From a virus: DNA of 23,659 nucleotides. The position numbers and the translations under genes are program-made. The stretch covers positions 1 to 23,659 of IMG/VR virus record IMGVR_UViG_3300006916_000391; one strand, given 5' to 3'. Numbering within the stretch: the first letter of the stretch is position 1; each line of letters opens with the position of its first letter. Shown one piece after another: positions 7,547-14,687 of the stretch. The notes beneath the pieces are model-generated. The model did not search any database. It was not told the origin of the DNA and saw nothing but the letters and a program-made list of their open reading frames with translations.

Positions 7547-9916
7547 ATGATTGTAGACTGGTATTATCCTGAGTGGTCTGATTCCTTCGGCTCTCCCTCG
7601 TTGTATTTGAGAACAAGAGACAAAGATGGGAAACTTACGACTCGCACAATTCATCCTGAGGATGATGATTACATGCGACCATTCTGTTGGATTCCATCAA
7701 ATACACCAACATGGAGGATAAACAGATTACAGAATCGTATTCCTGATGCTACTATCCATTACGAAGAGAAAGCGACTGGGCGTGACGGTCGACCCTTAAT
7801 AAAGTTAGAAGTTGACAAACCCAATGACCTTTGGGAAGTCAAGGACTTAATGCCTACCTACGAAGCAGACTTAAATTATCTCGACCAAATCTTACTTCAC
7901 TTCTATCCTGATGAAGTCCCTGAATTTCATCCTCGTGTGTGGTACTTTGACCTTGAGTGGGACCCTAAAGAAGATTTCACTACAGTCATGGCTGTTGTCG
8001 ACACTCATGCTGATGTTCCCGTGGTATTCGCTTGGAAGCCTGACATCGACACAATGCAAGTCAATTTCATTGAGCGTGAGGGTGGGTACATACTACACGA
8101 GTACGGTAGTGAGGCAGCGATGCATGAGGGATTTATTCAACACATGGAAGCCTGTGACCCTGATATTCTCGTGGCTCACGCTATCATGTGGGCTGACTTA
8201 CCCCATCTTATGCGTCGTTTAGATGACCCTAACAGATTATCACCACTTGGTCGTGTGAGCAAGCCATTCAAAGAAAATGGCTACAAGGACACTCAACAAC
8301 CTATCAAGGGTCGTCTATGTTGGGACTCAGCAGCACACTGGAAGAGCGGTAGTGGATTTGAAACACTATGGCAAAAGTCAGGGCGTGGGCAATTACCTAA
8401 CCGTAAATTGAATACTATCGCTGGTTTATTGGAACTGGGTTCTAAGTTGACTGACGAAATTGAAGGTATGACTGTTCACAATGGGTGGTACGACTACTAT
8501 GAGCACTTCGTAGATTACTGTTTACGGGACACCACCTTATTAAGCAGCATCGCTGAGAGACTCCATGCTATCGAGTTCTTCGTTGCTATGCAGAAATTAT
8601 GCGGTGTGTCGTGGGGTAGTACCCACAAAGTGACACGATACTTCCGTGGGCTTGTAGGTCGAAGGACTGATGAAAAGGCACCGAGTGCTCGTAATCAAAA
8701 CCGTGAACATATGCAAGCAGCCCACATACCTGACCCAATTCCCGGCAGGCACGAAGGCGTGGCTCTTGTGGACTTCGCTTCACTCTATCCTAATATCATT
8801 CTCTCAGACAATCTCTCTTACGAGACGAAGCGTGATGGACCCGGACCCGGCATCAAAAGTCTTGGCAACGGTACTCACTGGGACCAAACTAAGAAAGGAT
8901 TGCTACCTTCTATCGTAGAAGAAATGCTCGACCTCAGAAGAGAGTACAAGCGTAAAATGCGTGAGGCTGAGACAGAAGAAGAAAAGTTGGGCTACAACAT
9001 GCTCCAAACAGCAGCAAAGGTTGCAGTCAATGCTCTTTACGGTATGTGTGGGATGAAGGCTGTCGACGGTATGTGGATTGACAATGATATTGCATCGTCA
9101 ATTACATTCCGTGGGCGTGAGGCTATTCGCCATCTGATGAGTGAGAGTGAGGAGATGGGCTACAAGTCTCTCTTTGGTCACACTGACTCGGCATTCATCC
9201 AAGTACCGTTTGATGAGGCTGAGGCTTTGGCTGAGCATTTGACAAAGACGGCTCAAGAGAAGTTAGACATGAGTCACATGGATGTAGAACTGGAAGCCTA
9301 CTTCGATTACTGGACCACTGCTCCAGTTAAGAATCGTTATTTCGGCTACAAAGTATATCCTGAAAGCGATGCTGGTCAATTGAAAGTTTCAGGCTATGAA
9401 TTGAAGGCATCGAGTTCAGCACCGATTACAAAACAAGTACAGGAGACAGCCATGGATTTAATAGGGCACGGTGCAGATGAAAATGAAGTCACTGAAACTC
9501 TCAGAACCTTATCACTTTCAGTAAAGAATGGCGATGTACCTATGATGCACGCCGTTTCTTCCACTCGATTAACAAAGGACCCTGACTCTTACGATTCACC
9601 TACACCCGGTGCCAAGGCTGCGATGTATTACAATCAGCATTGCGAAGGCGAGAGGTGGAGAAAGGGAGACAGCGTCACTTGGACCTATGTCAAAGGAGTC
9701 AAAAACGGTGTACCTGACTATGTCACTATCAAGGGTGAAGATGTACCTGTTCGCTTCGTAGCATTCAGGGAAGTAGAAGAGTTGGCTAATTACATTGTTG
9801 ACTGGGATAAAGTGCTTGATGTACTTGTTAAATCTAAACTAAAGCGACTTTACGAAAGTGTAGGATGGGACATATCAGCAGCAGCAGGAGATGTTGTACC
9901 TAAAGCATATTGGTGA
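7547..9916 (+). CDS. polB: B-family DNA polymerase with 3'-5' exonuclease domain
   Basis: A 789-residue replicative polymerase. Exo I is YFDLEWD (D135, E137) and Exo II is a divergent HAIMWADLPHL (D217). Exo III is YCLRD (Y324, D328), so proofreading residues are kept. Polymerase motif A is VDFASLYPNII (D409), motif B is KVAVNALYG (491-499) and motif C is FGHTDSAF (543-550). In motif C the first aspartate of the usual DTDS is histidine (H545), while D547 remains. Motif A is intact, so the enzyme is probably active. No intein interrupts it. It needs a primer, presumably from the primase at 12468, and would work with the clamp just upstream. The usual family length is 750-900 residues. No PIP box is evident at its C-terminus. 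Confidence 0.97.
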   Translation: MIVDWYYPEWSDSFGSPSLYLRTRDKDGKLTTRTIHPEDDDYMRPFCWIPSNTPTWRINRLQNRIPDATIHYEEKATGRDGRPLIKLEVDKPNDLWEVKDLMPTYEADLNYLDQILLHFYPDEVPEFHPRVWYFDLEWDPKEDFTTVMAVVDTHADVPVVFAWKPDIDTMQVNFIEREGGYILHEYGSEAAMHEGFIQHMEACDPDILVAHAIMWADLPHLMRRLDDPNRLSPLGRVSKPFKENGYKDTQQPIKGRLCWDSAAHWKSGSGFETLWQKSGRGQLPNRKLNTIAGLLELGSKLTDEIEGMTVHNGWYDYYEHFVDYCLRDTTLLSSIAERLHAIEFFVAMQKLCGVSWGSTHKVTRYFRGLVGRRTDEKAPSARNQNREHMQAAHIPDPIPGRHEGVALVDFASLYPNIILSDNLSYETKRDGPGPGIKSLGNGTHWDQTKKGLLPSIVEEMLDLRREYKRKMREAETEEEKLGYNMLQTAAKVAVNALYGMCGMKAVDGMWIDNDIASSITFRGREAIRHLMSESEEMGYKSLFGHTDSAFIQVPFDEAEALAEHLTKTAQEKLDMSHMDVELEAYFDYWTTAPVKNRYFGYKVYPESDAGQLKVSGYELKASSSAPITKQVQETAMDLIGHGADENEVTETLRTLSLSVKNGDVPMMHAVSSTRLTKDPDSYDSPTPGAKAAMYYNQHCEGERWRKGDSVTWTYVKGVKNGVPDYVTIKGEDVPVRFVAFREVEELANYIVDWDKVLDVLVKSKLKRLYESVGWDISAAAGDVVPKAYW

Positions 9917-9920
9917 TAAA

Positions 9921-10388
9921 ATGATGAGCAAAAAACGGATAAATAAAATGATTGACAAAGGAGAGGTGCTTTTTGTAGAGAGTAGAAACTTTACAAAATA
10001 TGCTTTTAGAGATGGAAGTAAGAATGAAATATGGATAGAGTGGCATAACGATTTTGAGCATGTTCATCCGAAATCACAATGGTTAGTCAAACTCTTAGTA
10101 GACGCTCGTAAAGAACTAACAAGTCTAATGTTTTATAGAGCATGGAGACATCGTAATGCTCGAATAAAAGGTAAAGAGAAGCCTAAGACATTTGAAGAAG
10201 CGGAAGGTCGTATTGCTTTTCTTGAGAAGCAAGTATCTAATTTTGAAAAAGCAGAAAAAGCACGACTGAAAACTCAAATAACCATGAATAATTTAGTAAG
10301 AGAAGATGTCTTTAAAGAGAATTATAAACTTAGGAAAGAACTCCATGAATTTAAATTACAAAAATGGTTGAAAGGTGAAGAGGAATGA
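9921..10388 (+). CDS. Hypothetical Lys/Glu-rich coiled-coil protein, 155 aa
   Basis: I recognise no family. The first 60 residues look like a small mixed domain (GEVLFVESRNFTKYAFRDG, then EIWIEWHND). Residues about 75-150 are a charged helix with heptad-like leucines and many Lys/Glu, a probable coiled coil. GGTGAT (9912-9917) precedes two adjacent ATGs; 9921 and 9924 are both possible. The gene is much richer in A and T than the polymerase before it. The stop overlaps the next small gene (ATGA). Confidence 0.75.
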   Translation: MMSKKRINKMIDKGEVLFVESRNFTKYAFRDGSKNEIWIEWHNDFEHVHPKSQWLVKLLVDARKELTSLMFYRAWRHRNARIKGKEKPKTFEEAEGRIAFLEKQVSNFEKAEKARLKTQITMNNLVREDVFKENYKLRKELHEFKLQKWLKGEEE

Positions 10389-10498
10389 GATGGGGATTTT
10401 TGAAAAACTGGTTTAAAAAAGAAGAGAAAGAAAATGAAAGTGCAAATGAAAGTATCTATGATAAAGCAAAACGATTGTATGGAGTTGAAGAAGAATGA
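10385..10498 (+). CDS. 37-aa micro-protein
   Basis: A short ORF bridging two genes. Its ATG overlaps the upstream stop and its TGA overlaps the next ATG (ATGA at both ends), strong positional evidence that it is translated. It has an aromatic-basic N-terminus (MRWGFLKNWFKK), an acidic middle and a helical end (IYDKAKRLYGVEEE). The amphipathic start could touch membrane or another protein. Its opening recalls the CxxC protein at 6554 (MTKKWKFWKK). Function unknown. Confidence 0.6.
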   Translation: MRWGFLKNWFKKEEKENESANESIYDKAKRLYGVEEE

Positions 10499-10677
10499 GT
10501 AAGATAGAAGACAAAGTATGTGAGAAGATTCAGCAACGGGCTGAGGTTGGTAAGGTCAAGTACGGAGTGACGATGGAAGAAGAAGTCCTATCTATCCGTG
10601 AATGGTTGAACCATCTCCAACAGGAACTGATGGATGCAGCAGTCTATGTTGAGAAATTATTGGAGTTGGTCGAATGA
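10495..10677 (+). CDS. Short MazG-like NTP pyrophosphohydrolase family protein
   Basis: A 60-residue all-helical protein matching the short phage form of the MazG-like/dUTPase-superfamily fold. The pattern is R..xG..KYG (residues 15-24), then a REWLNHLQQELMDAAVYVEKL segment, with the E..D pair typical of the metal-binding helix. Related phage proteins are thought to hydrolyse non-canonical or excess dNTPs, acting as dimers or tetramers. It is shorter than full MazG and lacks the first EExxE helix pair, so activity is uncertain. It overlaps both neighbours by four bases. Confidence 0.7.
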   Translation: MSKIEDKVCEKIQQRAEVGKVKYGVTMEEEVLSIREWLNHLQQELMDAAVYVEKLLELVE

Positions 10678-11174
10678 GTAAAGATTCCCCTACAATACAC
10701 AAACCTGATGAGATGAGAGAAGCCTATGAAGCATATAGAGAAGAAAAACAGGAAAGTGAATACTTAGAAGGTATGAGAAGGAAAGGATATACTTCAAAGT
10801 TTTCTACTGAAGATACAAGATATGAAATTATAATAGTACCCTTACCGGGTTGTATATCCTACGCACTTATGTTTCAAGGAGAGGTAGTAGTAAATGAAAT
10901 AATACACCCTCCCGAATACCCAACATGGAATCAAGGTTTTCCCGATTATAATCTTATAGAAATTTTATCTCAAAGTAAATACTTCAATCTTGCTTGTGAT
11001 GTGGCTCGTAGGGCTAATGGAAACGGACAATCGAAAAGGGCTATTGGAAGTAAAAAACAATGTAATGTAACTAACTCTAAAGGTAATCCTTGTAAAAATT
11101 ATAGAATGAAAGGCTACGATAAATGTGTCACTCACAATACGGAGTATTTGAAATCTAAAGGTGAAAAACAATGA
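10674..11174 (+). CDS. Hypothetical protein with C-terminal Cys3-His zinc motif
   Basis: A 166-residue protein. The N-terminus is charged and helical, the middle is beta-rich (YEIIIVPLPGCISYALMF), and the C-terminus has CNVTNSKGNPCKNY followed by GYDKCVTHN. This C-x(8)-C...C-x(2)-H arrangement with a central G.PC is a common small zinc-binding module in phage proteins (compare tails ending in C..H). It suggests nucleic-acid or protein contact, but no enzyme domain is seen. The gene is AT-rich like its left neighbours and overlaps the nuclease gene downstream (ATGA). Confidence 0.75.
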   Translation: MSKDSPTIHKPDEMREAYEAYREEKQESEYLEGMRRKGYTSKFSTEDTRYEIIIVPLPGCISYALMFQGEVVVNEIIHPPEYPTWNQGFPDYNLIEILSQSKYFNLACDVARRANGNGQSKRAIGSKKQCNVTNSKGNPCKNYRMKGYDKCVTHNTEYLKSKGEKQ

Positions 11175-12145
11175 GATTCAATCCTAATCCCGAAGGGGGC
11201 AACAACGAGCGTGACGGCTATCAACACAAGGACTTACTCAAGTCTTATGACAAGAGCACATACGCTTGGGACCCTGATATGAAAGATAAGATTCTTCGTG
11301 TCACTAAGTCATCAGTTGGCACATTCGATTGGTGTCCTCAACAATATTATTTTCAAAACATCCTCGGCTTGCGTGGTGAAGAGCAAGACTATCACATTCG
11401 TGGGTCTAATGTTCACGATGCTGTAGAATACTGGTGGAAGGCTATGGAAGAAGTCGTAGAAGAAGTCTACGACTTGATTGAGGCTGGTGATAAAGACACA
11501 GCACTCGGCTTATGCATCGACACTTTGCCAACTCCTCCTGAACCTTACATCTACGGTGAGCCGGAGCAACTACGCCTTTATGTCAAGTGGCAGTTTGAAA
11601 GGCTGTGTAATTGTACTCGTGATGAAATCAAAGACTGGTTTCCAGTCGGTAATGAGACTGAGATACACGCTACAAGAACTGTGACTGCTTCTGATGGTAC
11701 CGAAGTACCTATACACATGAAGGGCTACATTGACCGAATGTTCACTGATGATGACCGAATGGGCATCATTCTCATGGAATTAAAGACTGGTAAGTGGAGC
11801 AAGTACAAGCCTGCTCAAATGCGTGCTGAAATGCAGTTCTATCGCATGATGTTGGAGCACAGCCCTCACATGGAATACTTACCAGTGATAGGTTGGGGGT
11901 GGCAATTCCCCGGCGGAGGCATTAACGGTGGCGACGGTCCTATGTGGGACTATGAACCAATCAAAGGACCCGGTGGTCGATATGCACCGAAAACCGTAGA
12001 AAAACGGATAAAGGCTCTTGTCGACGCACATTTGAAACGAGATTTTCCAGCCGATAAGAACGAGCGTAAGTGTGCTTATTGCGACTTTATGGAACGCTGT
12101 CCTGCTTGGATGGGAGACTACAAAATTGGAGATGATGAATTATGA
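11171..12145 (+). CDS. Cas4/RecB-like PD-(D/E)XK nuclease with Fe-S cluster
   Basis: A 324-residue nuclease with the full Cas4/AddB-type layout. C55 sits in SVGTFDWCPQQYYF, and IRGSNVHDAVE supplies H82. KGYIDRM supplies D188, ILMELKTGK supplies E203 and K205, and QMRAEMQFYRMML (217-229) is the QxxxY-like helix. The C-terminal C301, C304 and C310 (CAYCDFMERCP) with C55 fit a 4Fe-4S cluster. All catalytic residues are present, so it is probably an active exonuclease resecting DNA ends for recombination or packaging. No cas1 or cas2 lies nearby, so a CRISPR role is not suggested. It is larger than stand-alone Cas4 (about 200 residues) because of an insert around residues 95-160. Confidence 0.9.
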   Translation: MRFNPNPEGGNNERDGYQHKDLLKSYDKSTYAWDPDMKDKILRVTKSSVGTFDWCPQQYYFQNILGLRGEEQDYHIRGSNVHDAVEYWWKAMEEVVEEVYDLIEAGDKDTALGLCIDTLPTPPEPYIYGEPEQLRLYVKWQFERLCNCTRDEIKDWFPVGNETEIHATRTVTASDGTEVPIHMKGYIDRMFTDDDRMGIILMELKTGKWSKYKPAQMRAEMQFYRMMLEHSPHMEYLPVIGWGWQFPGGGINGGDGPMWDYEPIKGPGGRYAPKTVEKRIKALVDAHLKRDFPADKNERKCAYCDFMERCPAWMGDYKIGDDEL

Positions 12146-12462
12146 AATCAAGAAAAGAATTGAGAAGAAAAATAGACGAAGTTGAAGAGCGACTACGAGA
12201 AGAAAGACCCCATGATGGCTTTACTGTCACCTATGGTTTACCAACGGGTCCTTTCACTATTGTAGCCTCTCGACCGATGAGACAAACAACGCTGGATGAG
12301 TTTATGGAATTAAGTGAGCAACCACTTACTATACTACCTGATAAGGTGTATGACTTCCATATTACTATCCATCCATCTCAATTATCGAGCGGTGAACTTG
12401 ACAAAACTATTGACACTATTCTCACTACTATTAGAACAAACTATCCGTCACACAAGGAGTGA
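12142..12462 (+). CDS. Small protein with a PCNA-interacting (PIP-box) motif
   Basis: A 106-residue protein of unknown family. Residues 48-55 read QTTLDEFM, fitting the archaeal PIP box (Q-x-x-L-x-x-F-aromatic/hydrophobic; archaeal examples often read TLDSFF). The N-terminus is a charged helix (RKELRRKIDEVEERLREE). The C-terminal half is beta-helical with YDFHITIHPSQL. It lies between the Cas4-like nuclease and the primase, in an operon that also encodes the clamp. A clamp-binding adaptor or regulator is inferred. GGAGATGAT precedes the start, which overlaps the nuclease stop. Confidence 0.75.
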   Translation: MKSRKELRRKIDEVEERLREERPHDGFTVTYGLPTGPFTIVASRPMRQTTLDEFMELSEQPLTILPDKVYDFHITIHPSQLSSGELDKTIDTILTTIRTNYPSHKE

Positions 12463-12467
12463 ACTTC

Positions 12468-13577
12468 ATGTCCTTCATTCGCTTAGACTTCCCACGAGAA
12501 GTCTTAGAAATCGGTAGCAATGGAGCACAGGGCGGTCGATTTATTGTACGGTCTTGGAGTGAATTAGAGCGATATTGGAAAGGAAAGAACGGAAGCGGAA
12601 ATGCATACTTTACAGCCTACGGTTATCGTGCCACTAAGCCTCCTCGTAATCACCGTGTAGATTATGACACACCAGTAATTCATCATTTCATTATGGACTT
12701 TGACTGTAAGGATTTCAAACAACGAGGTGCAGATGTAGAGTTCTCATACATGCACGAACAGGTTAAAAGGCTGCATCGTTTTTTATTGAGCGAAGATATT
12801 CGACATTTTGTATGGTTCAGTGGTGGAGGTTTTCACATTTGGGTAGCCCTATCTGAAACTTACATGCCTACATCAGCACAAGAGGTTCGTCGCATCAAAG
12901 AAGGTGGGCGTAATCTTATGGCTCAATGGCATAAGAAGTTGGAACTGGGATGTAATGACCCTGCTGTAGCATTCGATACAAGCGGTATGATTCGCATTCC
13001 TAATTCATACAACGCTCGTCGTGGGTGCTGGAGCATACCACTGATGAGTAGAGAAGTTCTTGAACTAAATCACGATGGTTTAATGGAACTGGCTCAAGAG
13101 GCTCGTAAAGGATATATTGAACATGGTAGCAAAGGTGCTGATATTAAATTACCTGAGCGTAAGAACTTCTTCAAGCGAGATGTAGAAAAGGTTGACCATC
13201 TTCCCGATGTCACTCTTGATGACATTGTCGTTTTGCCGTGTTTATCGTCAGCACTTGGAGTAGGAAACCCTACTCATCGTCATCGTTTACATCTCGCATC
13301 GTATCTCGCTGCTCGTTTCAGATGGTTCTTTAGACCTGAGGCAATTAGTAATGAAGATAGAGCGGAGCATGTAGAAAGATTATGCGACATCATTGCCAAA
13401 CAAGGTTGGGTTGATTTCAAAGAAGAGATGACGAGAATACAAGTTGAAAGCATTATTTACGGTGGTGACGGTAAATGTGGACTGGATGCTCCACGATGTT
13501 CTACCATAGAGCGAGATGGGTTTTGCGTAGGTCGATGTAGATACTACGACGGTACAATACAGGAGATAGAAGCATGA
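12468..13577 (+). CDS. Archaeo-eukaryotic primase, PriS-like with Fe-S-like C-terminal region
   Basis: A 369-residue primase. Motif I is FIMDFDCKD (D77, D79), motif II is WFSGGGFHIWV (S118-H123) and motif III is AFDTSGMIRIP (D170), the metal- and nucleotide-binding set of the AEP superfamily. The C-terminal 120 residues carry PCLSSALGVGNPTHRHR and a cluster of cysteines (C258, C337, C344, C353, C357), like the Fe-S domain of PriL. Both primase subunits therefore appear joined in one chain. It would prime the polymerase encoded upstream. I chose ATG 12468 because AAGGAGTGA ends five bases before it; GTG 12459 would overlap that site. Confidence 0.93.
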   Translation: MSFIRLDFPREVLEIGSNGAQGGRFIVRSWSELERYWKGKNGSGNAYFTAYGYRATKPPRNHRVDYDTPVIHHFIMDFDCKDFKQRGADVEFSYMHEQVKRLHRFLLSEDIRHFVWFSGGGFHIWVALSETYMPTSAQEVRRIKEGGRNLMAQWHKKLELGCNDPAVAFDTSGMIRIPNSYNARRGCWSIPLMSREVLELNHDGLMELAQEARKGYIEHGSKGADIKLPERKNFFKRDVEKVDHLPDVTLDDIVVLPCLSSALGVGNPTHRHRLHLASYLAARFRWFFRPEAISNEDRAEHVERLCDIIAKQGWVDFKEEMTRIQVESIIYGGDGKCGLDAPRCSTIERDGFCVGRCRYYDGTIQEIEA

Positions 13578-13897
13578 AAAAATACGAATATAAAACAACT
13601 AAAGGATTTCTAAGAGGAATAAAAATAACAACTGAGGAACATATTAGAACAGACAACTGGGAAGTGACTTGGTTAGATTCTGAATTTATTGAATTGCTAC
13701 TACACCTCGATGAAGTTTGGAAGACACCAAGGCGACTAATGAAGCATATGTCAATAAAGAAATCGTCGTCTGAAATAAAAGCATTCTTGAAATATCTACT
13801 TGAAGAGGGATTCATAGAGAAAAGAAAGATAGCACACAAGCATATTGAGTACAGAAGAGTCTTTCAAAACCCAACTCACTACGGTGGTGATGTCTGA
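13574..13897 (+). CDS. Probable winged-helix DNA-binding protein
   Basis: A 107-residue basic protein. Residues about 36-95 fit a winged helix: FIELLLHLDEVWKTPRRLMKHM, a recognition-helix-like KKSSSEIKAFLKYLLEEGF, then a beta wing (IEKRKIAHKHIEYRRVF). This is typical of archaeal MarR/ArsR-like single-domain regulators. No metal- or ligand-binding residues stand out. It overlaps the primase stop (ATGA) and is preceded by AGGAGAT. A role in timing viral gene expression is inferred only from the fold. Confidence 0.7.
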   Translation: MKKYEYKTTKGFLRGIKITTEEHIRTDNWEVTWLDSEFIELLLHLDEVWKTPRRLMKHMSIKKSSSEIKAFLKYLLEEGFIEKRKIAHKHIEYRRVFQNPTHYGGDV

Positions 13898-13899
13898 CA

Positions 13900-14598
13900 A
13901 TGCCGAAGCCTGACCTCATTATCGACAGCAATGAAAGAGGTTCATTATGTGACTCTATCATTCGTAAAGCACAGAAAGCAGGCTTAGCAGTAGCAAGACA
14001 ATCATTAGTTGTAGGTGATTACCTTCTTGGTTCAGCCTGTGTTGAGGCTAAGAGCATAAGTGATTTGTTTCAGTCCAGCCATAGTGGTCATCTGTGGCGA
14101 CAGTTAGAGAACATGGATGCCAACTACGAGCGATTCTTTTTACTCATACACGGGAGCGTAGCAAAGCATGTAGCGTTAGCCCAAAGAAATGGTAAGAAAT
14201 TATCACACAGTAGAGTACAGAATGAATTGACTGGCACGATTGCTCGGATTATGGCTGATTTCGATTGTCAGGTATTCTACACCCCTAACATCAGCGAGGC
14301 TGCTCTTTTCGTGACTAAGTTGCACGACAAATTACACAAACCAGCGAGTAGTCATGGAGCGAAAGCAGTGCGTCGAGTTTCTACAAATGATGTTAGAAAG
14401 GATGTCTTACTCTCTATACCCGGTATCGGACCTGACCTTGTAGAACGATTACTGGATAAATGCGGTAATATCGAAGAGATGATGTTTCCTGAGGCTCTCA
14501 AGCAAGTTAAGGGATTAGGTGAGCAGAAACGCCGGATGATTATCGAAGTTTTGACCAGTGAAAGTCCCGTTCACATACAACGCACTGTTCGCAGGTAG
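13900..14598 (+). CDS. XPF/ERCC4-type structure-specific nuclease with HhH2 domain
   Basis: A 232-residue protein with an N-terminal ERCC4 nuclease fold: DSNERGS (10-15), VGDYLLGSACVEAKSISD (38-55) and the following helices. A C-terminal tandem helix-hairpin-helix follows (LSIPGIGPDLVERLL and VKGLGEQKRRMI, about residues 170-216). The family motif is ERKxxxD; here it is EAKSISD, so the arginine is replaced by alanine while E49, K51 and D55 stay. Relatives cut branched or forked DNA, so this one could process replication or recombination intermediates. It has no helicase domain and no PIP box. GGTGGTGAT lies upstream of the ATG. It is the last gene before the 89-base promoter gap. Confidence 0.9.
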   Translation: MPKPDLIIDSNERGSLCDSIIRKAQKAGLAVARQSLVVGDYLLGSACVEAKSISDLFQSSHSGHLWRQLENMDANYERFFLLIHGSVAKHVALAQRNGKKLSHSRVQNELTGTIARIMADFDCQVFYTPNISEAALFVTKLHDKLHKPASSHGAKAVRRVSTNDVRKDVLLSIPGIGPDLVERLLDKCGNIEEMMFPEALKQVKGLGEQKRRMIIEVLTSESPVHIQRTVRR

Positions 14599-14624
14599 TT
14601 TTTAAAGCAGCATCATAACTGTAT

Positions 14625-14642
14625 AGGTTGTAAAGGTTGTAA
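14625..14642 (+). repeat. Tandem 9-base repeat upstream of the promoter
   Basis: AGGTTGTAA occurs twice head to tail, ending 14 bases before the TATA-like box at 14657. Two direct 9-mers at this spacing are a plausible binding site for a regulator, such as one of the small DNA-binding proteins encoded in this operon. Confidence 0.4.
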
Positions 14643-14656
14643 AGCATTTAGTTTAG

Positions 14657-14664
14657 TTTATATA
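14657..14664 (+). promoter_or_regulatory. Archaeal TATA box for the helicase-chaperonin operon
   Basis: TTTATATA is a good archaeal TATA box in the largest clean gap of the second half of the operon. Archaeal transcription usually begins about 25 bases after the box centre, which falls at about 14684-14690. The transcript would then begin at or very near ATG 14688, giving a leaderless message. A GAGGT at 14677-14681 is also present, so readthrough transcripts from upstream could use it as a Shine-Dalgarno. No convincing BRE is seen. Confidence 0.5.
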
Positions 14665-14687
14665 CAGGTAGTTGATGAGGTAGAATT

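Noticed and set aside
7547-9916. Possible intein or frameshift in PolB
   Set aside because: The exonuclease and polymerase motifs are in the normal order and spacing in one open frame of usual length.
11171-12145. Cas4-like nuclease considered as part of a CRISPR adaptation module
   Set aside because: No cas1, cas2 or repeat array is present; the context is replication and recombination.
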